Notes under the pieces: generated by a model | The model's database searches: none | Told to the model about the DNA's origin: nothing | What the model saw: the letters and a program-made list of their open reading frames with translations, nothing else | Assembly: GCA_016787665.1 (NCBI GenBank) | Contig: JAEUUC010000006.1 | Span: forward strand, 1-64,000 | Reading direction: 5' to 3' | Source of the DNA: Cyclobacteriaceae bacterium | GTDB lineage: Bacteria > Bacteroidota > Bacteroidia > Cytophagales > Cyclobacteriaceae | DNA length: 64,000 bases | Made by a program: the position numbers and the translations under genes | Shown: positions 26,287 to 35,721 of the stretch, one piece after another | Position numbering within the stretch: the first letter of the stretch is position 1 | How the letters are laid out: every line of letters begins with the position of its first letter

Positions 26287-29200
26287 TTAGAATCCAACTT
26301 GAATACCAAACGTATAGTTTCTCGTCTGAGGAATGATACCTTCGGTTCCATTACCGGTGTCCTGAAATTCCGGATCATATCCGGTCCACTTTGTCCATGT
26401 AATCAAATTAATCGCCTGTGCGTAGATACGAGCATTGCTGATTTTCAACCTACCCAAAATGTTTTGCGGAAGATTGTAGGCCAGGGTAACTTGCTTCAAA
26501 CGAATGAAGCTTGCATCCTCATAGAACCTAGCGGTTGTCTGATATGACGAAATAGTGGATGCTATCTCGGTTCGATTTAGCGCAGGCCTCGGCACGGAGG
26601 TGATTTGTCCGGGTGTTGTCCATCGTTCTTCAAAAAAGGAATACCGGCTGTTCCGCGGCACACCACCCAAGTCAGCCATTCGGAAGTGCTGAACATTCGC
26701 CACCGTGCGTCCGTAGTCATACTGGAAGAAGAAACTAAATTCAATGCCCTTGTACGTCAACGTGTTGGTAAAACCCCCGAACATATCGGAAAAATTCTGA
26801 TGCCCCATCGGTACTTGATCCGCGGCAACACGTAAGTAGGTCAGGTTTCCATTTATATCGTAATGCATGGGCCTCCCGTTGGCCGGATTAACCCCCGCAT
26901 ATGGGTTATTAATGTTGGTTCCGAGCGGATAGCCAACCCGAATGGCGAGGTTACCCGGTAGGACTTGAAGACCGTCAAACAGGCTTACCACCTCATTCCG
27001 CAAGAATGTGATGTTGAAGTTTGAGGTCCACTTAAAGCCATTCCGATCCAGATTGATAGTTCGTAGCTCAAATTCGAGCCCTTCGTTCTTTACCTCACCA
27101 ACGTTTTTGGTGATACTGTTAAAGCCGGAGGTTTGAGGAAGTGACTGAGCCAATAACAAGTCCTTGCTCAATCGTTGAAAGACTTCAACTGATCCACTAA
27201 TGCGGTTGCCAAAGAAACCGTAGTCTACCCCGATGTTCGTGGTCTGGTTTCTCTCCCAGCGTAAGTCCGCATTCCCCATTTGGCTAGGGCCAATTCCGGT
27301 AACGCCACCGTAAACCCCGCCCAAGCCATACAGGCTGCGCGAATCAAAATTACCAATCTGATCATTACCGGTTGTTCCGATGCCGGCCCGAAGTCTGAGA
27401 TCGGAAACAAATTCAGCTCCCTTCATAAAGTTCTCCTCAGTTAAATTCCACGCACCCGAAATTGACGGGAAGAATCCATACTGGGAATCTGAACCAAATC
27501 TCGAAGATCCGTCATATCGCATCGTCACTGACAGGATGTACTTCTTGTTATAGTCATATTTGAAGTTACCAAAGAAGCCAGCCCGCTTAAATCCAGTCCA
27601 AAAGCCACCAACGGCAAACGGAATGGCGGCAGCGTTTGGTGTACTGAAGTCGGGTGTCGGGAAACTTCGGCCAGTGAAACTATTTCCTTCGTTAATTTCC
27701 TCGCGATACTCAAAGCCTACCAAAGCGGAGGCGTTATGTACGGCTGCAAAGGTCTTGTTGTATGTAAGGGTAGCATTTCCCTGCAGGTTGCTATTGACGT
27801 TGTTACCTGTAGTCTGAGTACCCTTAATGTTAAAGTAGTCGCTCAAGCGGGGATCGCCATAAAATTCGGATCTGAGGTTTCGATAATCCAACCCACCAAA
27901 TACCCGGAAGGTAAGGCCATCAATAATCTTATAGTTCACGGCCAAATTGCCGACAAATTGATTGGTGAGACCTTTCGATTTGATATAGTTTGCGTTAGCA
28001 ATCACATTTTGGCTTAAGTCCCCGACAATGACATCACCAGATGCCGGCAATCCAAAGAAACCGGAACTCTCACTGGGATCATAAATTGGATTGAACGGCA
28101 GAATAAGTGGGGAGGCATACTGGGGCGCTCCAAATGCTGTGGTTCCCCGGGCATCTCCATACGGCCCACGCTGAGTAATTGAACTAACATTAAGCCCTAT
28201 CTCCGTAGAAACCTTACTATTAATCTTGTGGGTCAGATTGAGTTTGCCACCCAACCGTTTGAAATCAATATTGATTAAACTGGCATCCTGGCCATTATAG
28301 GCCATTGATGCATAGAATGTGGTAGCATCATTTCCGCCACTCATTGACAACTCAAGATTGTCGATTGTTCCGGTCTTAAACGACTCCTTTTGCCAGTCAT
28401 ACGTGGGCAATGCAGCAATATCTTGTTCCGTTAAGGTTGTAGGAAAGCCAAAGTCCGCGAGGACTGCCTGCCGCACCTGGTCTTCCGTGAGCGAAGGGTT
28501 GGCTGTAAGTCTGGCCTCCTTCCTTACCTGAAAGAGCTCTTGTGTATTGAGCATCCTGAGCGTGGGCATCGGCTCCACAAAACCCTTGTAATAGTTGAGG
28601 TCAAAGCGGGTTTTTTGTCCTGACTTTCCTTTCTTAGTTGTAATGATAACTACCCCGTTCGCTGCCTGCGATCCGTAGATGGACGCATTGGCTGCATCTT
28701 TCAGCACATCAATTGACTCAATATCATTGGGGTTCAAAAAAGCCAGCGGGTTATTACTTACTGTGCCGCCCCCATCGTTCCGATTATTGAGTTGGACACC
28801 ATCAACGATGTACAAAGGTTCATTGCCAGCCGTGATTGACCCTAGCCCGCGAATTCGAACGTTCACTGCTCCACCGGGAACCCCGTTTGCCGACAAGACC
28901 TGAACGCCCGCGGCCTGCCCTTGCAAGGCGCGGTCAAAACTTTGCACTGGCATATTTCTCAGCGCCTCTCCGCGCACCGAACTAACGGCTCCCGTCAATT
29001 CGCGTTTGGGCGTAACCCCATAACCAGTTACAACCACTTCGCTTAGCTGAGTCGCATCCTCGTCCAGCGAGACATCAACAGTACTTTGCTGACCTACGGT
29101 TACTTCTTTATTTATGAAGCCAATAAAGGAGAAGATCAGGACATCGCCAGAATTTCCGACTGTCAATGTAAACCGACCATCCGCGTCAGTTGCGGTTCCT

Positions 29201-29352
29201 GTTGCCGTACCCTTGATCACAACATTCACTCCGGGTAGCGGGCTACCATCGGCACTTGCGGTCACGCGGCCGGAAACGGTCCTTTGCTGAGCAAATGTGC
29301 AGATACTGCTCAGAAAAAGAAGAAAAACAGATAGCAGTAAATTTTTCCCCAT
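26287..29352 (-). CDS. SusC/RagA-family TonB-dependent outer-membrane receptor
   Basis: A 1021-aa TonB-dependent transporter: signal peptide (about 1-21), carboxypeptidase-regulatory-like domain (TVSGRVTASADGSPLPGVNVV), TonB-box-like LSEVVVTGYG near 103, plug domain with GVVIITTKKGK near 230-240, and beta-barrel to the C-terminal aromatic (QVGF). The N-terminal third resembles the other SusC here (14.1-17.3 kb), but the barrels differ, so this is a paralogous family member rather than a recent duplicate. No sigma/anti-sigma pair or hydrolase is adjacent, so substrate and regulation remain open. Confidence 0.95.
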   Translation of the reverse strand: MGKNLLLSVFLLFLSSICTFAQQRTVSGRVTASADGSPLPGVNVVIKGTATGTATDADGRFTLTVGNSGDVLIFSFIGFINKEVTVGQQSTVDVSLDEDATQLSEVVVTGYGVTPKRELTGAVSSVRGEALRNMPVQSFDRALQGQAAGVQVLSANGVPGGAVNVRIRGLGSITAGNEPLYIVDGVQLNNRNDGGGTVSNNPLAFLNPNDIESIDVLKDAANASIYGSQAANGVVIITTKKGKSGQKTRFDLNYYKGFVEPMPTLRMLNTQELFQVRKEARLTANPSLTEDQVRQAVLADFGFPTTLTEQDIAALPTYDWQKESFKTGTIDNLELSMSGGNDATTFYASMAYNGQDASLINIDFKRLGGKLNLTHKINSKVSTEIGLNVSSITQRGPYGDARGTTAFGAPQYASPLILPFNPIYDPSESSGFFGLPASGDVIVGDLSQNVIANANYIKSKGLTNQFVGNLAVNYKIIDGLTFRVFGGLDYRNLRSEFYGDPRLSDYFNIKGTQTTGNNVNSNLQGNATLTYNKTFAAVHNASALVGFEYREEINEGNSFTGRSFPTPDFSTPNAAAIPFAVGGFWTGFKRAGFFGNFKYDYNKKYILSVTMRYDGSSRFGSDSQYGFFPSISGAWNLTEENFMKGAEFVSDLRLRAGIGTTGNDQIGNFDSRSLYGLGGVYGGVTGIGPSQMGNADLRWERNQTTNIGVDYGFFGNRISGSVEVFQRLSKDLLLAQSLPQTSGFNSITKNVGEVKNEGLEFELRTINLDRNGFKWTSNFNITFLRNEVVSLFDGLQVLPGNLAIRVGYPLGTNINNPYAGVNPANGRPMHYDINGNLTYLRVAADQVPMGHQNFSDMFGGFTNTLTYKGIEFSFFFQYDYGRTVANVQHFRMADLGGVPRNSRYSFFEERWTTPGQITSVPRPALNRTEIASTISSYQTTARFYEDASFIRLKQVTLAYNLPQNILGRLKISNARIYAQAINLITWTKWTGYDPEFQDTGNGTEGIIPQTRNYTFGIQVGF

Positions 29353-29467
29353 AGTATTATGATTTTGATTGTAAATTTTCGAGCCGGTAAAATAACGATA
29401 GGATTACAATAATTACAAACTCAAATAAACAGACTGCCTCAGTCGGTTTTAAACGGTAAAAAACCGT

Positions 29468-29851
29468 TCAAGAAATGTTTTCTATCAGTTTTTTCCACTC
29501 TAAACGATCAGCGTTTCGGTGAGTTAGCATCAATTCAAACAACACCTGCTGAGCGAACCCGAGTTCAGCTGCAACACGGGAGCAATACCGGATTTCGTCC
29601 CGATAAAGCTTCTCGTCAATTTTCATGAGTTGGACGAGACTAAAAAGGAAATCAAATTTTTCTTGCGGGCTTAACGCGGGCGGGATATTCATTTGGTGAT
29701 GGCGCTCAAACAGCGGTTCCACGGCCGCCTGAGCCAGCCCATTAGCGCGACCAATGTTGAAGATATAATCACGCTCGCGATCGGAAACTTCATGATCAAT
29801 CGAAGCAAGATTAATGAGCAGTTTCAGATGCGCAATCGCGTGGGTATCCAT
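29468..29851 (-). CDS. TerB-like protein
   Basis: A 127-aa all-helical protein resembling the TerB/DjlA N-terminal fold. The helix LLINLASIDHEVSDRERDYI carries the acidic pair typical of these domains (here DHEVSDRE), and a second similar helix, LVQLMKIDEKLYRDEIRYC, follows. TerB proteins are linked to tellurite resistance and metal or membrane stress, but the fold is common and the function here is unknown. It lies 2 bases after the DUF3299-like gene, suggesting one transcript with the ABC system upstream. Confidence 0.7.
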   Translation of the reverse strand: MDTHAIAHLKLLINLASIDHEVSDRERDYIFNIGRANGLAQAAVEPLFERHHQMNIPPALSPQEKFDFLFSLVQLMKIDEKLYRDEIRYCSRVAAELGFAQQVLFELMLTHRNADRLEWKKLIENIS

Positions 29852-29853
29852 GC

Positions 29854-30285
29854 CTACTTGATGAGTTCAGCATCCACCAATATGAAATTGCCGTGCTCCA
29901 GATCGGAATCGTTCAGCTTCAACTTGCCCTTTACTCGAATGTATTGATCCGGTTCGAACTTACCGGGCTTCGACTTGAACCACACTTCCGCGATGGACTC
30001 CGGACCCGCCCCTCCGCAAAAAAAACACTGACTGAACGGATACTTCGACAAAATGATGTAGGCATCGCCTTCAATATCAATGGGCAGGTAATGGCCCTCC
30101 AGCTCAAATTCCTTTCCAACCATATCCTTTAAAGCCTGGGGGAAGGCCGGGTACAAGAAATACTCGCCTGCCTTTTCATTGTACTTGGCTTCAAATTTTG
30201 TTTTAGCAAACGTAGCCCATCCCTCGGTTTGAGAAAAAACCGGTGAGACCACTAGGCAAAACAGCAAAAACAGCAAAACGCGCAT
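29854..30285 (-). CDS. Secreted DUF3299-like protein
   Basis: A 143-aa exported protein. The start at 30285 (MRVLLFLLFCLVVSPVFSQ) gives a clean signal peptide; the longer frame adds 67 unlikely residues that overlap the permease gene. After it, GKEFELEGHYLPID and SKYPFSQCFFCGGAGPESIAEVWF resemble the OB-like DUF3299 family, with Cys-x2-Cys as a possible metal or redox site. In gamma-proteobacteria DUF3299 genes sit with MacB-like ABC genes in zinc-regulated loci, as here. Family assignment is from memory of motif layout, so moderate confidence. Confidence 0.6.
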   Translation of the reverse strand: MRVLLFLLFCLVVSPVFSQTEGWATFAKTKFEAKYNEKAGEYFLYPAFPQALKDMVGKEFELEGHYLPIDIEGDAYIILSKYPFSQCFFCGGAGPESIAEVWFKSKPGKFEPDQYIRVKGKLKLNDSDLEHGNFILVDAELIK

Positions 30286-30323
30286 AGAGCTATATATGAG
30301 GTAACAAATAACGCAATCCGAAG

Positions 30324-31568
30324 TTAACCGGCCAACACTTTGTGAATGTCGGTTCGGTAGGCCTGAACAGCGGGAACCAGCGAACACACGATACCCAACA
30401 GCAAACTCCCCGCCAAAATCCAAAGTTCGGATGTGTAAAACACGTAAGCAGTAAAGCCAGTCTGGCTGCCCTCCTTCACCCACCACGTGAAAAGAAACAG
30501 TACTCCGTGGCCCATGGCCAACCCCAACACACTTCCCATCAGTGTCATCGCAATGCCCTCCGCCAACATAGTGACGAAAAGACGGGACCGACTGGCGCCC
30601 ATAGACCGCATGATCGCCAGATCGTATTGCCGCTCCTTCAACGAATTGTATAACGCCAGAAAAATACTCAGCGCTGAAATAAAGATCAGAACATAGGCGA
30701 AACCCATCAGTACATCCGCACCTACACCGAGAATGGAGAAAAGACGGGCCGTTTCGAAGGCGGGCGAAGCCGCCTGCATATTCGTTTGCGCGTTAATGTA
30801 CCGCGGCAGTTGAATCGCGGCCATCGGGTTGCGAAACTCCACCAGCAGGGAGGTAATTTCCTTTACGCTGTCACCCGCATTCACCGTGGGTACTATGGGG
30901 GAAGGATGTTGAACCGGCTGCTCATCATGCTCATGCTCGTCCTCCTCATGTTCTTCATGCACGGCCCATACGGTTCCCACATTGGTGAATAAGAGGTTAT
31001 CGATAACACTGTTGGTCTTTTTTAGCACACCGGTGCAAACCATGGGCTCCTGGTCATGGGCATGGCCGTCCGCTCCAAGCCCATGCTGGCTCACCAATCT
31101 ATCACCCACTTTTACGCGGGCAAAGGCAGCCACATTCGCGCCTGCCACCACTTCCATGTCTTTTTCCCACCATTTGCCCTCCTGCAGGTCGGCTTCATAC
31201 AAATCGGTGTATGCGCGATTGGTGCCCACAATCCGATAGCCCTGGTAGCTATCGCCCAAGGCCAGGGGAATCACGCTCTTTACAAGTCGATTTTTCGCGA
31301 GTTGCTCCGCTTCATTCAGTTTGATATTGCCCGTGGGGAAATCCACATGAAAAATCGAGCACAGAATGAGTTGGAGAGGACTGCCCTTGGCACCCACCAC
31401 CAAATCAATGCCGCGCACATTGTCTTTGATCTTCTCTTGAAACTGTTGGTTGAAAACCAATAGCACGGTGATCACCGCTATACCCAACCCCAGCAACAGC
31501 ACGTTCAAAAAGGTGTTCAGCGGCTTCGCTTTCAGGTAACTCCAAACCAGTGTGATCAGGTTCATCAT
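30324..31568 (-). CDS. MacB/FtsX-like ABC permease with His-rich periplasmic loop
   Basis: A 414-aa inner-membrane permease: one N-terminal transmembrane helix (about 15-40), a large periplasmic domain (about 45-280) and three C-terminal helices (about 285-320, 338-372, 385-405), the MacB/LolC topology. Two histidine-rich stretches lie in the periplasmic part: GLGADGHAHDQ near 163-173, and a run of His/Glu/Asp near 204-221 (HEEHEEDEHEHD). Such runs commonly bind zinc or other divalent metals. It overlaps its ATPase gene by 4 bases. MacB-type permeases move cargo by mechanotransmission and are not classical metal importers. Confidence 0.87.
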   Translation of the reverse strand: MMNLITLVWSYLKAKPLNTFLNVLLLGLGIAVITVLLVFNQQFQEKIKDNVRGIDLVVGAKGSPLQLILCSIFHVDFPTGNIKLNEAEQLAKNRLVKSVIPLALGDSYQGYRIVGTNRAYTDLYEADLQEGKWWEKDMEVVAGANVAAFARVKVGDRLVSQHGLGADGHAHDQEPMVCTGVLKKTNSVIDNLLFTNVGTVWAVHEEHEEDEHEHDEQPVQHPSPIVPTVNAGDSVKEITSLLVEFRNPMAAIQLPRYINAQTNMQAASPAFETARLFSILGVGADVLMGFAYVLIFISALSIFLALYNSLKERQYDLAIMRSMGASRSRLFVTMLAEGIAMTLMGSVLGLAMGHGVLFLFTWWVKEGSQTGFTAYVFYTSELWILAGSLLLGIVCSLVPAVQAYRTDIHKVLAG

Positions 31569-32197
31569 GCCGGTAATACCATTTGTCGGGTGATCTTGGC
31601 TTTCAAACGCTGATCGTGCGTAGCCACCACTAAAGTAGCCTTTTGCTCGCTGGCCACGGATAGCAACAAGTCGCTGACTCGTTCACAGTTTTTATCATCC
31701 AACGCACTGGTGGGCTCATCGGCAAAAATTACATCAGGCTTGTTGACTACCGCGCGCGCAATAGCCACGCGTTGTGCCTGGCCCTGGCTGAGTTCACGTA
31801 CCTGCGCACTTTTGCGGTTCAGCAGGCCGAGGCGATCCAATACCTCGTTCACGCGTTCTTCACTTTGCGGCAACTCAGCCAGAAAGGGCGCCATGAGTAA
31901 ATTCTGACGAACACTCAGTGCCTGCAGAAGATGGTTTCGCTGAAAAACAAACCCGAGGTGCTTACCCCGAAAATGGTCGAGTGCGGATTCCGACAACTGC
32001 GTGATATCCGTGTCATGGATGCGAATCGTTCCCTGTTGCGAGCGGAGCAATCCGCCCAGCAAATGCAAAAGAGTTGTTTTACCACTGCCGGACTCACCTA
32101 ATAAAAGACAGTGTTCCCCGCCCGCGAGTTTAAAGTCAGTAAACTGGATGGCTTTTGCGCCCGGATACGCGTACTCAACTGATTTTATCTCGACCAT
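31565..32197 (-). CDS. ABC transporter ATP-binding protein
   Basis: A 210-aa ATPase of the LolD/MacB class. Walker A is LLLGESGSGKTTLL (about 31-44), the Q-loop lies in VFQRNHLL, the ABC signature is degenerate (LSQGQAQRVAIARA), and Walker B VIFADEPTSALD is followed by the switch His in VVATHDQR. It partners the permease directly downstream (4-base overlap) and probably begins the four-gene unit ATPase-permease-DUF3299-TerB. A box resembling -7 but with wrong spacing (TACTTTG) lies just upstream. Confidence 0.93.
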   Translation of the reverse strand: MVEIKSVEYAYPGAKAIQFTDFKLAGGEHCLLLGESGSGKTTLLHLLGGLLRSQQGTIRIHDTDITQLSESALDHFRGKHLGFVFQRNHLLQALSVRQNLLMAPFLAELPQSEERVNEVLDRLGLLNRKSAQVRELSQGQAQRVAIARAVVNKPDVIFADEPTSALDDKNCERVSDLLLSVASEQKATLVVATHDQRLKAKITRQMVLPA

Positions 32198-32224
32198 GGA
32201 TAATGCAAAGTAGAACCTCTGGGC

Positions 32225-32262
32225 AAAAACAACAAGTGCCGGACTTCAACATCCGGCACTTG
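32225..32262 (-). terminator. Intrinsic terminator after the sortilin-like gene
   Basis: A perfect 11-bp inverted repeat, CAAGTGCCGGA (32233-32243) with TCCGGCACTTG (32252-32262), has an 8-base loop. On the minus strand it is followed by TTGTTTTTG. It lies between the large BNR-repeat gene and the ABC ATPase gene. Confidence 0.85.
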
Positions 32263-32282
32263 TCAGCTAAAACTGCCTTTGT

Positions 32283-35200
32283 TTAATTTTTGTTCAGCGG
32301 CTGATAATCTTTAAACGGATTGATGACCACTTTTTCCATCAGGGTGCGGTAGGCCGGCCATTGGGTGGTATAGAATCCATTAACCTTATTCACAATTTCC
32401 GTCACTTTTTCCTGTGCGTGCTGAAATACTCTGCGGTCGGTGTCGCTGATGGGTTCGCGTGAACGCGCAATGTATTGCTGAGCTGTACCCACATACGAAT
32501 AGCGGCTCGGATCAGGGCTTCGCACAATGCCCTGGCGCTTGTCCTCTTTACCCAGGATGTAGTCAAACATGGCATTAATGGAGTCCTTCATTGCTTTCGA
32601 TTTGTCGAGCGCTTCCTTGAGATCCGTGCGTTTGGAATCCTTCATGCGCTTCTCAAAATCTTCAATCAACTCCTTCGATTCGCGTAAACGGTCGCAGGCC
32701 TGGGCCGTTACCTTGGTCATCTTCTGCAGATCTTTGCTCATGGCATAGCGAGCCTCCAGCACACTGGCGGGGGCATCGATACGCGGGTCCGCCTTTACAG
32801 TAACCAGAGTGCTGTCTTTTACGCCACCAAACGTGAGACGCACTTTGTAAGTGCCGGGCAACACGGTGGGACCAAAGCCGCCAAAACCTCCGCGACCGCC
32901 ACCTCCGGTAGTCCGCTCGCGTGCGGGTCCCCGCTCGCCTTGCTCATTGAGAGCCCAGATCATACGACTCACTCCGTTGTCTTCCGGTGCTTTTTGCCGA
33001 ATCGTGTTCACCAGTTCATTCCTGGCATTGAAGATTTCCACTTTTATGGAGTCGTATTTTACAGCCGGCTTCTTCTCCTCAGGCTTGGGCTCTGGCTTTA
33101 CATCGGCCTTGCCTTTACTGTCCTTTCCGGGAGCAGGCTTTTCGGTCGGCTTTTCATCTTTTTTGGCCGCTGGTTTATTGATTACGTACGTCAGTCGTGC
33201 ACCCATCGGGCGGTTCTGACCTTCATAAATTGCATCGGCATTAAACCGGGGGCCTGAAGGTTGTTGCAGCGAAGCCAGATACGCATCCGGAGCCGAGAAC
33301 AACCTGGCCGTGGCGGTTAACGCACCGGTGCCGGCTTTGGCCATATCGCGCAACGGGCGGATATCATCCAGCACCCAGATGGCGCGACCAAACGTGCCGA
33401 TCACCAGATCGTGTTCACGCGGATGGATAACCAAATCCATCACGGGTACACCGGCCGGAAAACTGTTTGTCCAACGCGTCCAGTTCTTTCCTTCATCAAT
33501 GCTCACAAACAATCCGTTTTCGGTGCCGAGGAACATGAGGCGGGGCTCCACGGGATCCTGTACAACTGCAAGGGTGTAATTGCTCTCGCCCACTTGTGCC
33601 GGGGCCACAAGGCTTTCCCAGGTCTTACCATAGTCTTTCGTGCGGAACAAGTACGGTTTGTAATCAAACTGACGGTAGTTGTTGACCACCACAAAAGCTT
33701 CACCCGCATTGTATTTGCTTGCCTGAATCTGAGGCACCCAGGCATTCTTAGGCATGCCGATAATCATCGGGGTCGTATTAGTCCACGTCTTGCCACCGTC
33801 CTGCGTTACCTGAACGTTGCCGTCATCCGTGCCCACCCAAATGACACCCTCTTTTGCCGGGCTGGGTGCAATAGTCAAAATGGTGCAGTGATTTTCGGCA
33901 CCTGTAGCATCCATGGTCAGGCCACCGCTTTCAAACTGCTTTTGCTTGTCCGGGTTATTCGTAGTTAAGTCAGGCGAGATAATCTCCCAGGTATCGCCCT
34001 TGTTCGTTGATTTGTGAACGAACTGGCTTCCGTAGTAGATCGTGGCATTGTTGTGTGGATCCTGAGCCAGGCCCGCATTCCAATTGTAACGTAATTTGAA
34101 GTCAGCGTTGGGATGGGTGGGGCGAATGAACTTGGTGTAACCGGTTTCGAGATCAAAGCGCCCCAGATTACCACCCTGTGACATCGCGTATCCGTACCGG
34201 CTGTTATCCGGATCGGGCGCCACATCAAAGCCATCGCCAAAGAATACTTCCTGCCAATACGAGTTCCGGATGCCGGAACTGCGCCACACATAGGCCGGGC
34301 CAACGTAGGAACCATTGTCTTGCAATCCGCCATACACGTTGTAGGGTTGATCCATATCTACATTGATGTGATAAAACTGCCCAACCGGTATGTTTTCGGA
34401 ATACATCCAGGTTTTACCCATGTCGCGGGTGATATTAACACCACCGTCATTACCGTCAATCATGAATGACGGATCCTCGGGATGAATCCACCACGCGTGG
34501 TGATCGGGGTGAACACCCGAATAGGGCAACAAGCTGCGAAACGAGCGCCCCCCATCTTCGCTTACGTTAACAACCGAAAAGATGGAGTACACGCGGTTTT
34601 CATTTTTTGAATCCACATAGAGTTCATGATAGTAGAACGGACGATCTCCGATTTCCTCCTTGTCGTTGACCTTTGTCCACTTCTCCCCACCGTCAGTCGA
34701 TTTGTACAATCCGTTCTTCTTCGCCTCAACCAGCGCATACACGACTTCAGGTTTACTGCGGGCGATGGCCAGGCCAAAGCGCCCCAGCTCACCTTCCGGC
34801 AAGCCATCCTTGTCGGTAATTTTCTTCCAGGTTTTGCCACCATCATAGGTGATGTGCAGCCCTGATCCCGGCCCACCGGATTTAAACGTCCACGGTTGCC
34901 TGCGGTGCTCCCACATGGCAGCGATCAATTTGTTCGGGTTGGAGGGATCCATCACCAGGTCGGCACAACCGGTTCGTTCATTTACAAAAAGTACGCGCTC
35001 CCAGGTCGCTCCGCCATCTGTAGTTTTATATACTCCACGCTCCGGGTGGTCGCCCCAAGGGGAGCCAATGGCACCCACATAAACGGTATTCGGATTTTTT
35101 GGGTCGATGATGATGCGATGAATGTGTCGGGTTTTTTCGAGCCCGGTTTTTTTCCAGGTTTTACCGGCATCCAGTGACTTATAGAGACCATCGCCTCCGT

Positions 35201-35546
35201 TGAGACTGTTTCGGGGATTACCTTCACCCGTGCCCACCCATACAACCGAAGGGTTGTCCTGCTGGATGGTGATCGCCCCGATTCCCTGGGTGGTTTCTTT
35301 GTCGAAAATCGGCTCCCAGGAAACTCCGCCACTGGTTGTCTTCCAAACACCTCCGGAGGCCGCGCCCGCGTAAATGATGTCAGGATTGCTGACCACGGCA
35401 TCTATGGCCGTAATGCGACCGCTCATGGCAGCCGGGCCAATGCTGCGCGGCTTCATGCCTTTGAGCAGCTCCATATCCAGTTTTTGTGCCACCGCAGCAA
35501 CTGAAACCAGAGCCAGTGCATACAGTAGAAAATATTGTTTCTTCAT
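32283..35546 (-). CDS. Secreted sortilin/BNR-repeat beta-propeller protein
   Basis: A 1087-aa exported protein with an N-terminal signal peptide (about 1-20) and many BNR/Asp-box repeats (S-x-D-x-G-x-x-W forms such as SLDAGKTWKKTG, TYDGGKTWKKI, STDGGEKWTKV, SIDEGKNWTRW), which form one or two large beta-propellers of the VPS10/sortilin or xyloglucanase-like type. A Lys/Pro/Glu-rich linker (about 790-835) and a Gly/Arg-rich stretch near 890 precede a beta domain and a helical C-terminus. No type IX sorting domain is seen at the end. Known relatives include uncharacterised sialidase-like proteins; substrate unknown. Confidence 0.85.
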   Translation of the reverse strand: MKKQYFLLYALALVSVAAVAQKLDMELLKGMKPRSIGPAAMSGRITAIDAVVSNPDIIYAGAASGGVWKTTSGGVSWEPIFDKETTQGIGAITIQQDNPSVVWVGTGEGNPRNSLNGGDGLYKSLDAGKTWKKTGLEKTRHIHRIIIDPKNPNTVYVGAIGSPWGDHPERGVYKTTDGGATWERVLFVNERTGCADLVMDPSNPNKLIAAMWEHRRQPWTFKSGGPGSGLHITYDGGKTWKKITDKDGLPEGELGRFGLAIARSKPEVVYALVEAKKNGLYKSTDGGEKWTKVNDKEEIGDRPFYYHELYVDSKNENRVYSIFSVVNVSEDGGRSFRSLLPYSGVHPDHHAWWIHPEDPSFMIDGNDGGVNITRDMGKTWMYSENIPVGQFYHINVDMDQPYNVYGGLQDNGSYVGPAYVWRSSGIRNSYWQEVFFGDGFDVAPDPDNSRYGYAMSQGGNLGRFDLETGYTKFIRPTHPNADFKLRYNWNAGLAQDPHNNATIYYGSQFVHKSTNKGDTWEIISPDLTTNNPDKQKQFESGGLTMDATGAENHCTILTIAPSPAKEGVIWVGTDDGNVQVTQDGGKTWTNTTPMIIGMPKNAWVPQIQASKYNAGEAFVVVNNYRQFDYKPYLFRTKDYGKTWESLVAPAQVGESNYTLAVVQDPVEPRLMFLGTENGLFVSIDEGKNWTRWTNSFPAGVPVMDLVIHPREHDLVIGTFGRAIWVLDDIRPLRDMAKAGTGALTATARLFSAPDAYLASLQQPSGPRFNADAIYEGQNRPMGARLTYVINKPAAKKDEKPTEKPAPGKDSKGKADVKPEPKPEEKKPAVKYDSIKVEIFNARNELVNTIRQKAPEDNGVSRMIWALNEQGERGPARERTTGGGGRGGFGGFGPTVLPGTYKVRLTFGGVKDSTLVTVKADPRIDAPASVLEARYAMSKDLQKMTKVTAQACDRLRESKELIEDFEKRMKDSKRTDLKEALDKSKAMKDSINAMFDYILGKEDKRQGIVRSPDPSRYSYVGTAQQYIARSREPISDTDRRVFQHAQEKVTEIVNKVNGFYTTQWPAYRTLMEKVVINPFKDYQPLNKN

Positions 35547-35565
35547 TGACTTGATTTTAAGCCGT

Positions 35566-35573
35566 CAAAGGTA
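35566..35573 (-). promoter_or_regulatory. -7 promoter element for the sortilin-like gene
   Basis: TACCTTTG on the minus strand is identical to the rrn -7 box and lies 19 bases before the start codon. A -33 TTG is not evident. Confidence 0.5.
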
Positions 35574-35721
35574 AAAAGGTGGCGATGCCGGACGACAGGG
35601 CTTTTTGCCATATGCCCTTTTGAGCGGATGATTTGCCGCGGGCTGTTACGGACGGTAAGTTTTACAATTTGTTACATTCCCATGCCGTTAGAATCCGTTC
35701 CTTTATACCAAACCCCCGCCC

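Noticed and set aside
14119..29352. The two SusC genes as a recent duplication
   Set aside because: Similarity is limited to family-wide N-terminal and plug motifs; the barrels and SusD partners differ.
30286..30486. 67-residue extension of the DUF3299-like protein
   Set aside because: It overlaps the permease gene and would hide a clear signal peptide starting at 30285.
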